Assembly (NCBI RefSeq): GCF_965200405.1
Contig: NZ_OZ241356.1
Location: forward strand, 1,178,001-1,242,000
Source: Glacieibacterium sp965200405
GTDB taxonomy: Bacteria > Pseudomonadota > Alphaproteobacteria > Sphingomonadales > Sphingomonadaceae
DNA: 64,000 nucleotides
Direction of reading: 5' to 3'
Numbering within the stretch: position 1 is the first letter of the stretch; every line of letters begins with the position of its first letter. The position numbers and the translations under genes are program-made. Positions 16,043 to 27,684 of the stretch are shown piece after piece. The notes beneath the pieces are model-generated. The model worked only from the letters and a program-made list of their open reading frames with translations. It ran no database searches and was not told the DNA's origin.

Positions 16043-17590
16043 GTGACCATCCTCATCCCGATCCTCGGCGACCAGCTGAGCCATGACCTCGCCAGCCTGA
16101 CCGGCGTCGACCGCGCCGATGCCGTGGTCCTACTGATGGAGGTCCGCGACGAGGCGCGCTACGTCAAGCACCACAAGAAGAAGATCGCGCTGCTGTTTTC
16201 GGCGATGCGCCACTTCGCCGAGGAGCTGCGCGAGGCCGGCTGGACGGTCGACTATGTGCCCCTCGACGCCGCGGGCAACACCGGCTCGTTCAGCGGCGAG
16301 GTCGGGCGCGCGCTGGCCCGGCACGGTGCCTCGGCCGTACGCGTCGTCGAGGCGGGCGAGTGGCGCGTGCAGGCGATGCTCGACGGCTGGGCGGCGCAGT
16401 TGGGCGTCCCGGTCGAGATCCTGCCCGACGACCGCTTCATGTGCTCCAAGGCCGACTTCGCGGAGTGGGCGGCGGCGCGCAAGCGGCTGGTCATGGAGGA
16501 TTTCTACCGCGAGATGCGCAAGCGCACCGGCCTGCTGATGAGCTTTGGCAAGCCGATCGGGACGCGCTGGAACTTCGACGCCGACAACCGCAAGGTGCCG
16601 CCGCGCGGGCTCAACACGCCGGGCGTCGCGACCTTCGAACCCGATGCGATCACGTCGGAGGTGCTGGCGCTGGTCGCCGCCGAGTTCCCGGACCATTTCG
16701 GCGAGCTGGAGCCGTTCCGCTTCGCCGTCACGCGGGCGCAGGCGCTGCTCGCGCTCGACCATTTCATCGCGCACGCCCTGCCCCGCTTCGGCGACTACCA
16801 GGACGCCATCGTCGAGGGCCAGGCGCATCTGTGGCACGCTGCGCTGTCGCCCTACATCAATTGCGGGCTGCTCCGCGCGCGCGAGGTCGTCGAGGCGGCG
16901 GTCCGCGCCCATGCCGAGGGTGCCGCGCCGCTCAACGCCGTCGAGGGCTTCGTCCGCCAGATCATCGGCTGGCGCGAGTATATCCGCGGCATCTACTGGC
17001 ACGCCGGCCCGGAATATGCGGAGTCGAACGCCCTCGACGCCACCCGCGACCTGCCGGCCTTCTACTGGACCGCCGAGACCGACATGCGCTGCATCGCCCA
17101 GAGCGTCGACCAGGTCCGGCACGAGGCGTACAACCACCACATCCAGCGGCTGATGATCCTCGGCAACTTCGCCATGCTGGCCGGGGTCGAGCCCGCGCAG
17201 GTCGAGGAATGGTACCTCATCGTCTATGCCGACGCGTATGAATGGGTCGAGCTTCCCAACGTCCACGGCATGAGCCAGTTCGCCGACGGCGGGCTGCTGG
17301 GGTCGAAGCCCTATGCCGGCGGCGGCGCGTACATCAACCGCATGTCCGATCACTGCGGGCGCTGCCGCTATAACGTGAAGCTCAAGACCGGGCCGGAAGC
17401 CTGCCCTTTCAACGCCTTGTACTGGGATTTCCTGGCGCGCCACCGCGACCTGCTGAAGGACAATTCGCGGCTGTGGCGGATGTACGACGGCTGGGACCGG
17501 CTGGGACCGGCGCGGCAGAAGGAGACGCGGGCGAGTGCCGCAGCGTTCCTCGACGGGCTGCCCGGCGGCGCGCGGGAGTGGGCGCGCTAG
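16043..17590 (+). CDS. FeS-type bacterial cryptochrome/(6-4) photolyase (FeS-BCP)
   Basis: Light-driven repair of (6-4) photoproducts, or a blue-light receptor, with FAD and a [4Fe-4S] cluster. The 515-residue protein has Cys350 (DMRC), Cys438 and Cys441 (HCGRC) and Cys454 (EACPF); these are the same positions reported for the cluster ligands of Agrobacterium PhrB, and the NHHIQR block places His365-His366 at the lesion-contacting site. N-terminal Rossmann domain 1-130. GTG start at 16043 with GGGGCGGG just upstream. Its 3' end overlaps the antisense GST gene by 4 bases. Inserted between dnaN and recF. Confidence 0.92.
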   Translation: MTILIPILGDQLSHDLASLTGVDRADAVVLLMEVRDEARYVKHHKKKIALLFSAMRHFAEELREAGWTVDYVPLDAAGNTGSFSGEVGRALARHGASAVRVVEAGEWRVQAMLDGWAAQLGVPVEILPDDRFMCSKADFAEWAAARKRLVMEDFYREMRKRTGLLMSFGKPIGTRWNFDADNRKVPPRGLNTPGVATFEPDAITSEVLALVAAEFPDHFGELEPFRFAVTRAQALLALDHFIAHALPRFGDYQDAIVEGQAHLWHAALSPYINCGLLRAREVVEAAVRAHAEGAAPLNAVEGFVRQIIGWREYIRGIYWHAGPEYAESNALDATRDLPAFYWTAETDMRCIAQSVDQVRHEAYNHHIQRLMILGNFAMLAGVEPAQVEEWYLIVYADAYEWVELPNVHGMSQFADGGLLGSKPYAGGGAYINRMSDHCGRCRYNVKLKTGPEACPFNALYWDFLARHRDLLKDNSRLWRMYDGWDRLGPARQKETRASAAAFLDGLPGGAREWAR

Positions 17591-18243
17591 TCGCGGTCGG
17601 GCGCGCCGAGCGGGAAATAGCCACGGAACGGCCGCGCCTCGTCCACCGCCCGCGCCACCGAGGGCCGCGCCAGCAGCCGCTGGCGATAGTCGCGCAGATT
17701 GGCCAACGACGCGTCGATCGGATGCGCCCAGTCGGCATAGAACAGCGCCGGCGCGGCTGCACAGTCCGCCAGTCCGAAAGCGCCCGCCGCCCACTCACGC
17801 CCCGCCATCCGCCGGTCGAGCCAGGCGTAGCTGGTGTCGAGGACGGCGCGCGACGCCGCGACACCGAACGGGTCGTGCTCCGCCACGGTGCGCATCGCGT
17901 CGGCGACGATCTTCTGCATCGGGGTCATGACGTAATTGTCGAAGAAGCGGTCGACCAGCCGCACCTCGAGCGCCGCCCTGGCATCGGCGGGCAGCATCCG
18001 CACCGGGCCGGGATGATGGAGGTCGAGATGCTCGATGATGATCGACGCCTCGGGGATCGCCTCGCCGTCATCGACCAGCAGCGGAAAGCGCTTCAGCGGC
18101 CAATGGGCGGCAAGCTCCTCGTCCGCCGTCCCGTCGTCCGACCCGAGATGGCGATAATCGAACGGCGTGCCGGCTTCGTACAGCGCGATCAGCACCTTCC
18201 AGCAATAGGACGAGAACGGATGGGCGTAGAGGGCCAGGGTCAT
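17587..18243 (-). CDS. Glutathione S-transferase family protein
   Basis: A 218-residue cytosolic GST-like protein: thioredoxin-fold N-domain (residues 1-80: LYAHPFSSYCWKVLIALYEAG, then KRFPLLVDDGEAIPEASIIIEHL with the conserved cis-Pro and Glu-Ala-Ser glutathione contacts), and an all-helical C-domain including FGLADCAAAPALFYADW. Tyr/Ser-Cys near residue 12-14 could be the catalytic position. Divergent from recF, with about 120 bases between. Substrate unknown. Confidence 0.88.
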   Translation of the reverse strand: MTLALYAHPFSSYCWKVLIALYEAGTPFDYRHLGSDDGTADEELAAHWPLKRFPLLVDDGEAIPEASIIIEHLDLHHPGPVRMLPADARAALEVRLVDRFFDNYVMTPMQKIVADAMRTVAEHDPFGVAASRAVLDTSYAWLDRRMAGREWAAGAFGLADCAAAPALFYADWAHPIDASLANLRDYRQRLLARPSVARAVDEARPFRGYFPLGAPDRD

Positions 18244-18362
18244 CGGTCGCTCCTCGGGACGAGTGCGCCATCATTACAGGCGCCGTGCCGCTTGGCGAGG
18301 TTCCGCGGTCGCGCGCACAGCCGGTTTGCGCCGCGCCGCGCTCGCCCGTACATCCCCGGGGG

Positions 18363-19439
18363 ATGCCCGCCGCCGCCGCCCTGACCAGCCTGACATTGAC
18401 CGATTTCCGCTCCTATGGCCGGGGCGAGGTCGTGGCCGAACCCGGCCTGATCGCGGTCACCGGCGACAATGGCGCGGGCAAGACCAATTTGCTGGAAGCG
18501 ATCTCGCTGCTGTCGCCGGGGCGCGGTCTGCGCGGCAGCGCGCTGTCGGACGCGGCACGGCTGGGTGGCCCCGGCGGCTTCAGCATCGCGGTCGAATTGA
18601 GCGCACCCGGCGGGATGGTGGCGATCGGCACCGGCACCGCGGCGACCGCGCCCGACCGGCGGCTGCTGCGGATCAATGGCGCGGCGGCACCGGCGGCGGC
18701 GCTGGGCGAGTGGCTGTCGGTGCTGTGGCTGACCCCGGCGATGGACCGGCTGTTCAGCGAGCCCGCCAGTGGCCGGCGGCGGTTTCTGGACCGGCTGGTG
18801 CTGGCGCTGGTGCCCGGCCACGGCACCCAGGCGGCGCGCTACGACGCGGCGATGCGGGCGCGAACGCGGTTGCTGACCGGCGATGCGGTACCCGATCCGG
18901 CGTGGCTGGAGGCGCTGGAGCGGCAGATGGCCGAGCACGGCGATGCGGTGGCACGGGCGCGGCGGGAGACGGTGGCGGCGCTGGACACCGCGCTGGCCGA
19001 GGCGGCGCCAGGACCTTTTCCCGCCGCGCGGGTGGCGCTGGACGATGCGACGCCAGCCGACTTTGCCGACGCGCTGCGCCGGGCGCGCGCCGCCGATGCG
19101 GGGGCGGGACGGGCGACGCTGGGGCCGCACCGCGCCGACCTGACGGTGACCCATGCTGCAAAGCACCAGCCGGCATCGCGCGGCTCGACCGGCGAGCAGA
19201 AGGCGTTGCTGGTCGGCATCGTGCTGGCCCATGCGACGCTGGTCGCGGCGCGTACCGGGCGGCTGCCGCTGCTGCTGCTCGACGAGGTCGCGGCGCACCT
19301 CGACCCCGGCCGCCGCGCCGCGCTGTTCGATCGTCTGGCCGCGACCGGGGCGCAGGTGTGGATGACCGGCACCGAGCCCGGGCTGTTCGAGGGCATCGCG
19401 GCGCAGCGCCTGACGGTGGCCGATGGACGCGTCGGCTAG
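18363..19439 (+). CDS. recF: DNA replication/repair protein RecF
   Basis: SMC-like ATPase that loads RecA at single-strand gaps. 358 residues. Walker A GDNGAGKT at 34-41, the RecF signature region STGEQKALLVGI, and Walker B LLLLDEVAAHLDPGRR in the C-terminal third. Start chosen at ATG 18363, as family members begin with a short SLTLTDFRSY strand; a longer frame from 18285 would add 26 residues of unlikely sequence. Confidence 0.94.
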   Translation: MPAAAALTSLTLTDFRSYGRGEVVAEPGLIAVTGDNGAGKTNLLEAISLLSPGRGLRGSALSDAARLGGPGGFSIAVELSAPGGMVAIGTGTAATAPDRRLLRINGAAAPAAALGEWLSVLWLTPAMDRLFSEPASGRRRFLDRLVLALVPGHGTQAARYDAAMRARTRLLTGDAVPDPAWLEALERQMAEHGDAVARARRETVAALDTALAEAAPGPFPAARVALDDATPADFADALRRARAADAGAGRATLGPHRADLTVTHAAKHQPASRGSTGEQKALLVGIVLAHATLVAARTGRLPLLLLDEVAAHLDPGRRAALFDRLAATGAQVWMTGTEPGLFEGIAAQRLTVADGRVG

Positions 19440-19444
19440 CGGGT

Positions 19445-19750
19445 CTATTTCGGCGTCTTGACCGTGCCGTTGGTGCCGGCGTGGCCCTTCTCGTTGATTG
19501 CCATGCCGCTCGACGCGGACGAGGACGGCGAACCGGCGCTGCACGCGAAGCTGCCGTCGGGCTTGTCGAGCGGCATGCCGCCGGGGCATTTCGCGACGGC
19601 GTCGCTGCGTTTGGTGAACGACATGTCCTGCATGCTGGCCTTGCCCGCCCCTAGCCCGGCGCTGCGCGGTGCGGCGGTCGCCGCGGTCCCGGCCAGCAGG
19701 CCGGCGACGAGCAACAGCTTCAGGCCCGTGATCGACATCGAAATCGGCAT
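19445..19750 (-). CDS. Hypothetical secreted small protein
   Basis: A 101-residue protein with an N-terminal signal peptide (about 1-26, ending ATAAPRS) and a short mature chain containing two cysteines (AKCPGGMP and SFACSAG) and a Ser-rich stretch. GGGGGAG precedes the ATG. The frame continues upstream to 20611 but that is antisense to gyrB and not real. It is convergent with recF (5-base gap) and divergent from gyrB. I do not recognise the family. Confidence 0.55.
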   Translation of the reverse strand: MPISMSITGLKLLLVAGLLAGTAATAAPRSAGLGAGKASMQDMSFTKRSDAVAKCPGGMPLDKPDGSFACSAGSPSSSASSGMAINEKGHAGTNGTVKTPK

Positions 19751-19924
19751 GACCGTCTCCCCCTGGGAACCCGATTCATAACATATTACGGCTGCAGATC
19801 GAAATACCGCCGCCGCCGGACGCCGGTTCGGGTGCCGGCGGCTGTATTCTCCTCGCGCAGGCGCGCGTGAATCCCTATATGTCATGACAGTGACGGCGCC
19901 TCGCGCCGGGAAGGAATCTCGACT

Positions 19925-22366
<2,442 letters not shown>

Positions 22367-22499
22367 GCGGCGGCGCGGCAGCGTGTCGCCCAGCCGCCGC
22401 TGCTCGAAACGGATATGAAACGTATCTCTGGTAAGCTGGAGGTCGATTCGCGCTCCGAGCTGTGTCCGAGACGTCGAGCCGGGGGATCGTTAGCGTTCA

Positions 22500-24374
22500 T
22501 TGAGACTGGTCGAACCTTCCGACGACCTGCCGCCGCTGGTGATGCCGGGGCTGCCGCCGCTGCCGCCGCCCCGGCGCGGGCCGTCGGTCATGGTCATGCG
22601 TGCCGTGTACGGCGTCATCCTGCTCGGCATCCTGGTCGCGCTTGCGGTGCTCGGTGCCCGGATGGGCGACACCGGCGACGGCCTGCTGGTGCCGCGGCCG
22701 GTCGGCCCGGTGATCGACCTGAAGGTCGCGGACGTCGCCTTCGACAGCGGCACCGTGATCCCGACGACGGGCTGGCAGGCTGCCCCGCCCGGCGGTGATA
22801 TCCGGGCGGAGGCCAGGCGCCGCGGCATGGACCTGCCGACCGTCTGGGTCCGCTACGGTTTCGAGCCGCTAGCTTTCGGCGGCCAGCCGATCGCGGTCTT
22901 CACCAACTATATCCGCGAGCGCTTCACCCTCTACGTCAACGGCACCGACCTATACCGCAGCAATGCCGCGCCGGGTGACCAGTCGTTCGGCTGGAACCGC
23001 CCGACGCTGGTGCCGGTCCCCGCCGCGCTGCTCCGGCCCGGCCAGAACCAGCTGGTCTTCCGCATCGACAGCGTGCTGTCGCGCCCGCTGCTCGCCGGGC
23101 GCATCAGCATCGGGCCCGACCGGGCGATGGCGGCGGTCTATAACCGCCAGGAACTGCGCGACATCACCGGGCCGCACATGATCAACGGCATCCTCGGGGT
23201 GCTGACGCTGGTCGCCGCGCTGTGCTGGCTGATGCGGCCGCAGGAACGCATCTTCGGCTGGCTGGTCGCGGTCGGCTCGCTGTGGTTCTTCCGCAACCTG
23301 CATTATTACATCGTCGCAGCGCCGCTCGACGTCACGGTGTTCTGGAACCTCACCACCGATTCGATCTTCGCCGTCATGGCGGTGGCCTATGGCTTTGCCG
23401 CCGAATTCTTCGACCTGCCGCACAAGCGCCGCTTTACCCTGGCGGTCGTCGCGGCCTGCGCGCTGGGCGTCGCCAGCCGCTACGGCTTGGTCCTCACCGG
23501 TCACAGCGAATTTCCCAGCTTCCTGGTGCTCATTCCGGTCGCCCTCGCCACCCTGTACGTCCTGGGCCGTGCCTGCTGGCAGTCGCCGCGGCTCGAGAAT
23601 TTCCTGATGTTCGTCGCCGTGGCCGCCGCGACCGGGTTCGGCTTTCACGACCTGGCGGCCGTGTCGAGCCGCTGGGCCGGCGCCAGTTTCTACCTGCAAC
23701 CCTATGGCGGGCTGATGGTCTTCGCTGCCTTCGGACTGGCGCTGGGGCGGCGGATGCTGGTGGCGCTGGCGACCAACGAGGACGTCAACCAGACCCTGGA
23801 ACGCCGCGTCGAGCGCGCCACCTTCCTGCTCAACGAGAGCGAGGCGACGCGCCGCGAGCTGCAGGTCGCCAGTGCCGTCGAGATCGAGCGCGAGCGGCTG
23901 ATGCGCGAGATCCACGACGGCGCCGGCTCCAGCCTGAACCCCGACGGCGATGTCGTCATGCTGCTCGCCAGCCTGCGCCACCGGATGGAGCGCGAGCTGA
24001 AGGCCGCCGGCGTGTCGTTCGCCTGGAAGGTCCAGCCGACCCCGGCGCTGCCGTGGCTCGATGCGGTCGCGGCGCTGCACGTCCTGCGCATCCTGCAGGA
24101 GGCGATCGGCAACATCCTGGCGCATTCGAGGGCGCGGCTGGTCGAGGTTCACTGCCTGTCATCCGTCGTCGACGGCGAGGACGGCGTCCTGGTCACCATT
24201 GCCGACGACGGGCGCGGCTTCGACCTGACGCTGCGGCCGCGCGGGCGGGGCCTTGCCAACATGCGGGCCCGGGCGGAGGCGCTGAACGCGCGCTTCACCT
24301 GCGATTCGACGATCGGCTATGGCACCAGGCTGCTGCTGTGGCTGCCGATGGTGCAGGTCCGCGCCGCCGCCTAG
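22500..24374 (+). CDS. Membrane sensor histidine kinase (HisKA_3-like), orphan
   Basis: A 624-residue protein: an N-terminal helix (~34-52), a large periplasmic domain (~55-225, with FTNYIRERFTLYVNGTDLY and RPGQNQLVFRIDSV, resembling the 7TMR-DISM extracellular beta domain), about seven helices (~230-420), a coiled coil (NQTLERRVERATFLL), H-box RLMREIHDGAGSSL with His472, then HVLRILQEAIGNILAHSRA (N-box) and IADDGRGFDL, GRGLANMRARA. This is the NarX/DesK type. No response regulator is adjacent. Start is a TTG at 22500; ATGs at 22542 and 22590 are alternatives. Its stop touches the stop of the convergent amidase. Confidence 0.8.
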   Translation: MRLVEPSDDLPPLVMPGLPPLPPPRRGPSVMVMRAVYGVILLGILVALAVLGARMGDTGDGLLVPRPVGPVIDLKVADVAFDSGTVIPTTGWQAAPPGGDIRAEARRRGMDLPTVWVRYGFEPLAFGGQPIAVFTNYIRERFTLYVNGTDLYRSNAAPGDQSFGWNRPTLVPVPAALLRPGQNQLVFRIDSVLSRPLLAGRISIGPDRAMAAVYNRQELRDITGPHMINGILGVLTLVAALCWLMRPQERIFGWLVAVGSLWFFRNLHYYIVAAPLDVTVFWNLTTDSIFAVMAVAYGFAAEFFDLPHKRRFTLAVVAACALGVASRYGLVLTGHSEFPSFLVLIPVALATLYVLGRACWQSPRLENFLMFVAVAAATGFGFHDLAAVSSRWAGASFYLQPYGGLMVFAAFGLALGRRMLVALATNEDVNQTLERRVERATFLLNESEATRRELQVASAVEIERERLMREIHDGAGSSLNPDGDVVMLLASLRHRMERELKAAGVSFAWKVQPTPALPWLDAVAALHVLRILQEAIGNILAHSRARLVEVHCLSSVVDGEDGVLVTIADDGRGFDLTLRPRGRGLANMRARAEALNARFTCDSTIGYGTRLLLWLPMVQVRAAA

Positions 24375-25895
24375 CTAACGCTTTGCCGGGGCGAGCAGCG
24401 CGGCGACGTCAGGGGAGTCCTCGACCGACTTGCGGAACGTCGGCGCCGGTAGCGGGCCGCGCGCCTGTTCATAGGCAAAGCCCAGCCCGAGCAGCCGCGC
24501 CTCGCTCCACGCCGGGCCCATGAACGACAGGCCGACCGGCATGCCGCGGACGTTGCCCATCGGCACGGTCAAATGCGGCGTTCCGGCGACCGCGGCGAGG
24601 TTGCCGGCGCCGCTGCCCGAGACCTGGTCGCCGTTGACCGCATCGATCAGCCACGCCGCCGGCATCGTCGGACCGACCAGCGCGACGACGTTGTTCGCCG
24701 CCAGCATCGCGTCGATGCCGTCCTTGCCCGCCAGCCGCAGCGACAGGGCGCGTGCCGCCTTGTACGCTGGATCGTCGAGGCCCTTGGTCTTCTCGGCGGT
24801 CTCGAACAGCTCCTGCCCGAACAGCGCCATTTCCTGGGGGGCGTTGGCGGTGTTGAAGGCGATGACGTCGGCCAGCGTGCGCGTCTTCACGGTCGCGGGC
24901 GCCGTCGCCAGATAGGCATTCAGCCCGGCCTTGAGCTCGGTCATCAGCACGATGTTCTCGGCCGCGCCGATCTTGTCGCGGTCCTTCAGCTCGGTGATCT
25001 CGACCAGCGTCGCACCCTGGGCGCGCAGGATGCCGAGCGCCTGTTCGAACACCGCGTCGACCGGCTTCGACCAGCCGGCGGAGAAGCGCAGCACGCCGAT
25101 GCGGACGCCCTTCAGCGCGTCGGGGCGCAGTGCGGCGAGATAGTCGGTGCGGTGGGCGTCGGCGGCTGCGGTGACCGGATCGGCGGCGTCGCTGCCGGCG
25201 ATCGCGCCGAGGACGCGGGCGGCGGTGGTGACGTCGCGCGCGATCGGCCCGGCAGTGTCCTGGCTGGCGCTGATCGGCACGATATGGGTGCGGCTGACCA
25301 GCCCGATGGTCGGTTTCAGCCCGACGACGCCGTTGAGCGCAGCCGGGCAGGTGATCGAGCCGTCGGTCTCCGACCCGATCGCTGCATCGACCATACCGGC
25401 GGCGACCGCGGATCCGCTGCCCGACGACGATCCGCACGGATTGCGGTCGAGCGCATACGGGTTGCGAGTCTGGCCACCGACCGCCGACCAGCCGGAGATC
25501 GAGGCGTTGGAGCGGATATTCGCCCATTCCGACAGGTTGGTCTTGCCGAGGATGACCGCCCCGGCGGCGCGCAGGCCGGCGACCAGCGGCGCGTCGCGGT
25601 TGGTGACATTGTCCTTCAGCGCCAGGCTGCCGGCGGTGGTTGGCAGCGGGCCGAGGGTCTCGATGTTGTCCTTGATCAGGATCGGCATGCCGAACAACGG
25701 GCCACGCACCCGCCGCATCCGGTCCTGCGCCCGCGCCTGGTCGAGCGCGGTCGGGTCGAGGGCGAGGACCGCGTTGACCTGAGGGTTGAGCCGCTCGACC
25801 CGGGCGATGGCGGCGCGGGTGTTCGCCTCGGCAGTCTGTGCCGCGGCGCCTGACGCGAGCGCCCCCGCCGCCAAGGTCGCGAGGATCACGCGCAT
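24375..25895 (-). CDS. Secreted amidase (amidase signature family)
   Basis: A 506-residue exported hydrolase of the AS family, active on C-N amide bonds. Signal peptide 1-20. The Ser-cisSer-Lys triad maps to Lys75 (PILIKDNIET), Ser156 (CGSSSGSGSA) and Ser180 (SETDGSITCPA), with the usual 24-residue spacing between the two serines. It begins 3 bases after the ccmI stop, with GGGAAG as ribosome site inside ccmI, so it is the last gene of the ccm transcript. Substrate unknown; it could be a peptide or aryl amidase. Confidence 0.85.
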   Translation of the reverse strand: MRVILATLAAGALASGAAAQTAEANTRAAIARVERLNPQVNAVLALDPTALDQARAQDRMRRVRGPLFGMPILIKDNIETLGPLPTTAGSLALKDNVTNRDAPLVAGLRAAGAVILGKTNLSEWANIRSNASISGWSAVGGQTRNPYALDRNPCGSSSGSGSAVAAGMVDAAIGSETDGSITCPAALNGVVGLKPTIGLVSRTHIVPISASQDTAGPIARDVTTAARVLGAIAGSDAADPVTAAADAHRTDYLAALRPDALKGVRIGVLRFSAGWSKPVDAVFEQALGILRAQGATLVEITELKDRDKIGAAENIVLMTELKAGLNAYLATAPATVKTRTLADVIAFNTANAPQEMALFGQELFETAEKTKGLDDPAYKAARALSLRLAGKDGIDAMLAANNVVALVGPTMPAAWLIDAVNGDQVSGSGAGNLAAVAGTPHLTVPMGNVRGMPVGLSFMGPAWSEARLLGLGFAYEQARGPLPAPTFRKSVEDSPDVAALLAPAKR

Positions 25896-25898
25896 TGC

Positions 25899-27080
25899 TT
25901 ACTTCCCTGAAATGCCGAGGCTTTGCGATGCTTCGTTGATCTGCGCGAGTGCCGCCGGATTGCCCTGCAGCGCCGCCAGCGCCTGCCGCCGCGCAGTGGT
26001 CGCGGCCGCTGTATCGCCCAGCACCATCCGGGCGCGCATCAGCCGGACCCAGCCCTCGGGGTCGTTGGGATTGGCCTTGAGCTTGTCGGCCAGCCCGTCG
26101 ACCATGCGGCGGATCATCGCCTGCTGGTCGCCCGCCGGCATCGCCTTGACCGCGGCGACCTGCTCGGCGCTGGGGTTGGGCGCGGTGGTGACAGGCGCCG
26201 GCGGCACGATCGCCGCGAGGCGAGCGCTGACGTCGATGCCGTCCGCCTTGGCGGCCTCGCCGATGACGCGGCGCAACTCCGCACCCCAGGGCGCGTCGGC
26301 GGGCGCCTCGCCGAGCAGCGCGATCCACTCGTCGATCGCGCCCTTGCGGTCGCCCGATTGCTGCTTGGCCAACCCGAGGAAATAGCGCGCCCGCGCGTCG
26401 GCGGGATCGAGCGCCCGGGCATCGGTGAAGGCTTGGACCGCGGTCGGCGAGACGATGCCGTTCGCCGCCTGCACCAGCGCCTCGCCGTAAGCCGAGGCGT
26501 AACCCGGTGCCTTGGGCGCCAGCGCCAGCGCCTTGCGGTACGCCTCCGCCGATTCCTTGAAGCGCGACGTCTGGAAGTACGACCAGCCGAGCATGCGCCA
26601 GCCCTCGGGCTCGTTCGGCGTGCGCTTCATGCGCTCCTCGAGCTGGCCGACGACGCTGGCGATGTCGGGCGCGCCGGTGGTCGCCGTCGGTGCCAGCGGC
26701 GCGGCGGGCGCCGGGGTGGTCGTTGCCAGGTCGGGGCGGCCGAGCGTCGCGTACAGCGCCGTCGCCGCAACCGCGACCACCGCCGCCAGACCGATCGCCA
26801 GCCCGCCGAGCGCGCCGGTGCCGAGCGGCCGGACCTTCGCCTCGACCTCGCGGCCCGTCGACAGCATCCGCCGCTTGATCTCCAGCCGCAGCGCATCGGC
26901 CTCGGGTGCGGCGATGGTGCCGGCCTGCTGCTGCGCGTCGACATCCGCGAGCTGGTCGCTCAGCACCGCCAGCACCGCCTGTTTCGGCGTCGCCTGCGCC
27001 TCGTAGCGCCGCACCAGCGGGATGGTCGCAGCGGCTGCGGTGATTACCGCGATGACCGTCAACACCGCCCACAACAACAT
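25899..27080 (-). CDS. ccmI: c-type cytochrome biogenesis protein CcmI
   Basis: Apocytochrome c chaperone. 393 residues: first membrane helix at about 3-23, a cytoplasmic LSDQLADVDAQQQAGTI region typical of CcmI, second helix at about 93-118, then a periplasmic TPR domain (LEERMKRTPNEPEGWRML, DPADARARYFLG, NPNDPEGWVRLMRARM). The ATG at 27080 overlaps the ccmH stop by one base (TGATG), so translation is coupled; a TTG one codon earlier is also possible. Confidence 0.9.
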   Translation of the reverse strand: MLLWAVLTVIAVITAAAATIPLVRRYEAQATPKQAVLAVLSDQLADVDAQQQAGTIAAPEADALRLEIKRRMLSTGREVEAKVRPLGTGALGGLAIGLAAVVAVAATALYATLGRPDLATTTPAPAAPLAPTATTGAPDIASVVGQLEERMKRTPNEPEGWRMLGWSYFQTSRFKESAEAYRKALALAPKAPGYASAYGEALVQAANGIVSPTAVQAFTDARALDPADARARYFLGLAKQQSGDRKGAIDEWIALLGEAPADAPWGAELRRVIGEAAKADGIDVSARLAAIVPPAPVTTAPNPSAEQVAAVKAMPAGDQQAMIRRMVDGLADKLKANPNDPEGWVRLMRARMVLGDTAAATTARRQALAALQGNPAALAQINEASQSLGISGK

Positions 27081-27541
27081 CAAACTTGATCCTCGCGCAG
27101 CAGCTCGTCGAGCCGGGCATTTTCTTCAGGGGTCAGCGCCGGCACGTCCGCATCGGCGCGGCGGCTGCGCAGATAGGCGAGCACGCCCCACGCCCCCAGC
27201 GCCAGCGCCGCGAACGGCCCCAACCAGAGCAGCAGCGTATCGGCCCGGAGTGGCGGGCGCAGCAGGACGTAGCTGCCATAGCGGCTGACCAGATATTGCT
27301 TGGCCTGCTCGTCGGTCTTGCCGAGGCGGAGCTGCTCGCGGACGATGACGCGCAGGTCGTGCGCCAGCGGCGCGTCGCTGTCGTCGATCGACTGGTTCTG
27401 GCAAACGACGCAGCGCAATTCCTTGCTGATGTCGCGGGCGCGCGCCTCCATCACCGGGTCGGCGAGCTGCTCCGAAGGCAGGACGGCGTGCGCGGGGGCG
27501 GCGAGGAGAAGCGCAAATGTCGCTTGCACCACAACCCCCAC
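27080..27541 (-). CDS. ccmH: Cytochrome c-type biogenesis protein CcmH (thiol-disulfide component)
   Basis: Thiol oxidoreductase subunit that keeps apocytochrome c heme-binding cysteines reduced. Family motif LRCVVCQNQSI followed by LRVIVREQL, and a C-terminal helix LLLWLGPFAALALGAWGVLAYL. I place the start at GTG 27541 (153 residues) because GGGGAGGG lies 5 bases before it; alternatives are GTG 27532 and a TTG at 27688 that overlaps the ccmG stop and would translate a whole REP-like element. The signal peptide (VVVQATFALLLAAPAHA) lacks positive charges in the short form, which is odd. See the repeat at 27534-27662. Confidence 0.82.
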   Translation of the reverse strand: MGVVVQATFALLLAAPAHAVLPSEQLADPVMEARARDISKELRCVVCQNQSIDDSDAPLAHDLRVIVREQLRLGKTDEQAKQYLVSRYGSYVLLRPPLRADTLLLWLGPFAALALGAWGVLAYLRSRRADADVPALTPEENARLDELLREDQV

Positions 27542-27662
27542 CCCGGCCCTCCCCACTCTCCGGCTGCGCCGGGGGGGGAGGGGGAAGGAAGGGAGCGTGT
27601 GGGACAGGCGGGTCCCCTCCCCCCCCGCGAAGCGGAGAGTGGGGAGGGTTAGGGTGGGGGAG
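27534..27662. repeat. REP-like palindromic element, family B, copy 2, at the ccmG/ccmH junction
   Basis: Two inverted units, 27534-27583 and 27616-27662, each matching the units at 12516-12658 (GTGGGGAGGG, a GGAGAG flank, and a GGGTGGGGG tail). It fills the 143-base gap between ccmG and ccmH and overlaps the presumed ribosome-binding site and start codon of ccmH, in an operon whose other junctions have overlaps or gaps of only a few bases. Confidence 0.8.
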
Positions 27663-27684
27663 TCGCTGCGCTTCGGGAAGCTGG

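Noticed and set aside
16130..17794. A 554-codon antisense frame over the photolyase gene.
   Set aside because: Same bias artefact; no recognisable domain, and the + strand gene has all its motifs.
14824..19924. Chromosome origin beside dnaN/recF/gyrB.
   Set aside because: dnaA is absent and I see no cluster of DnaA-box-like sequences; origin position in alphaproteobacteria often lies elsewhere.
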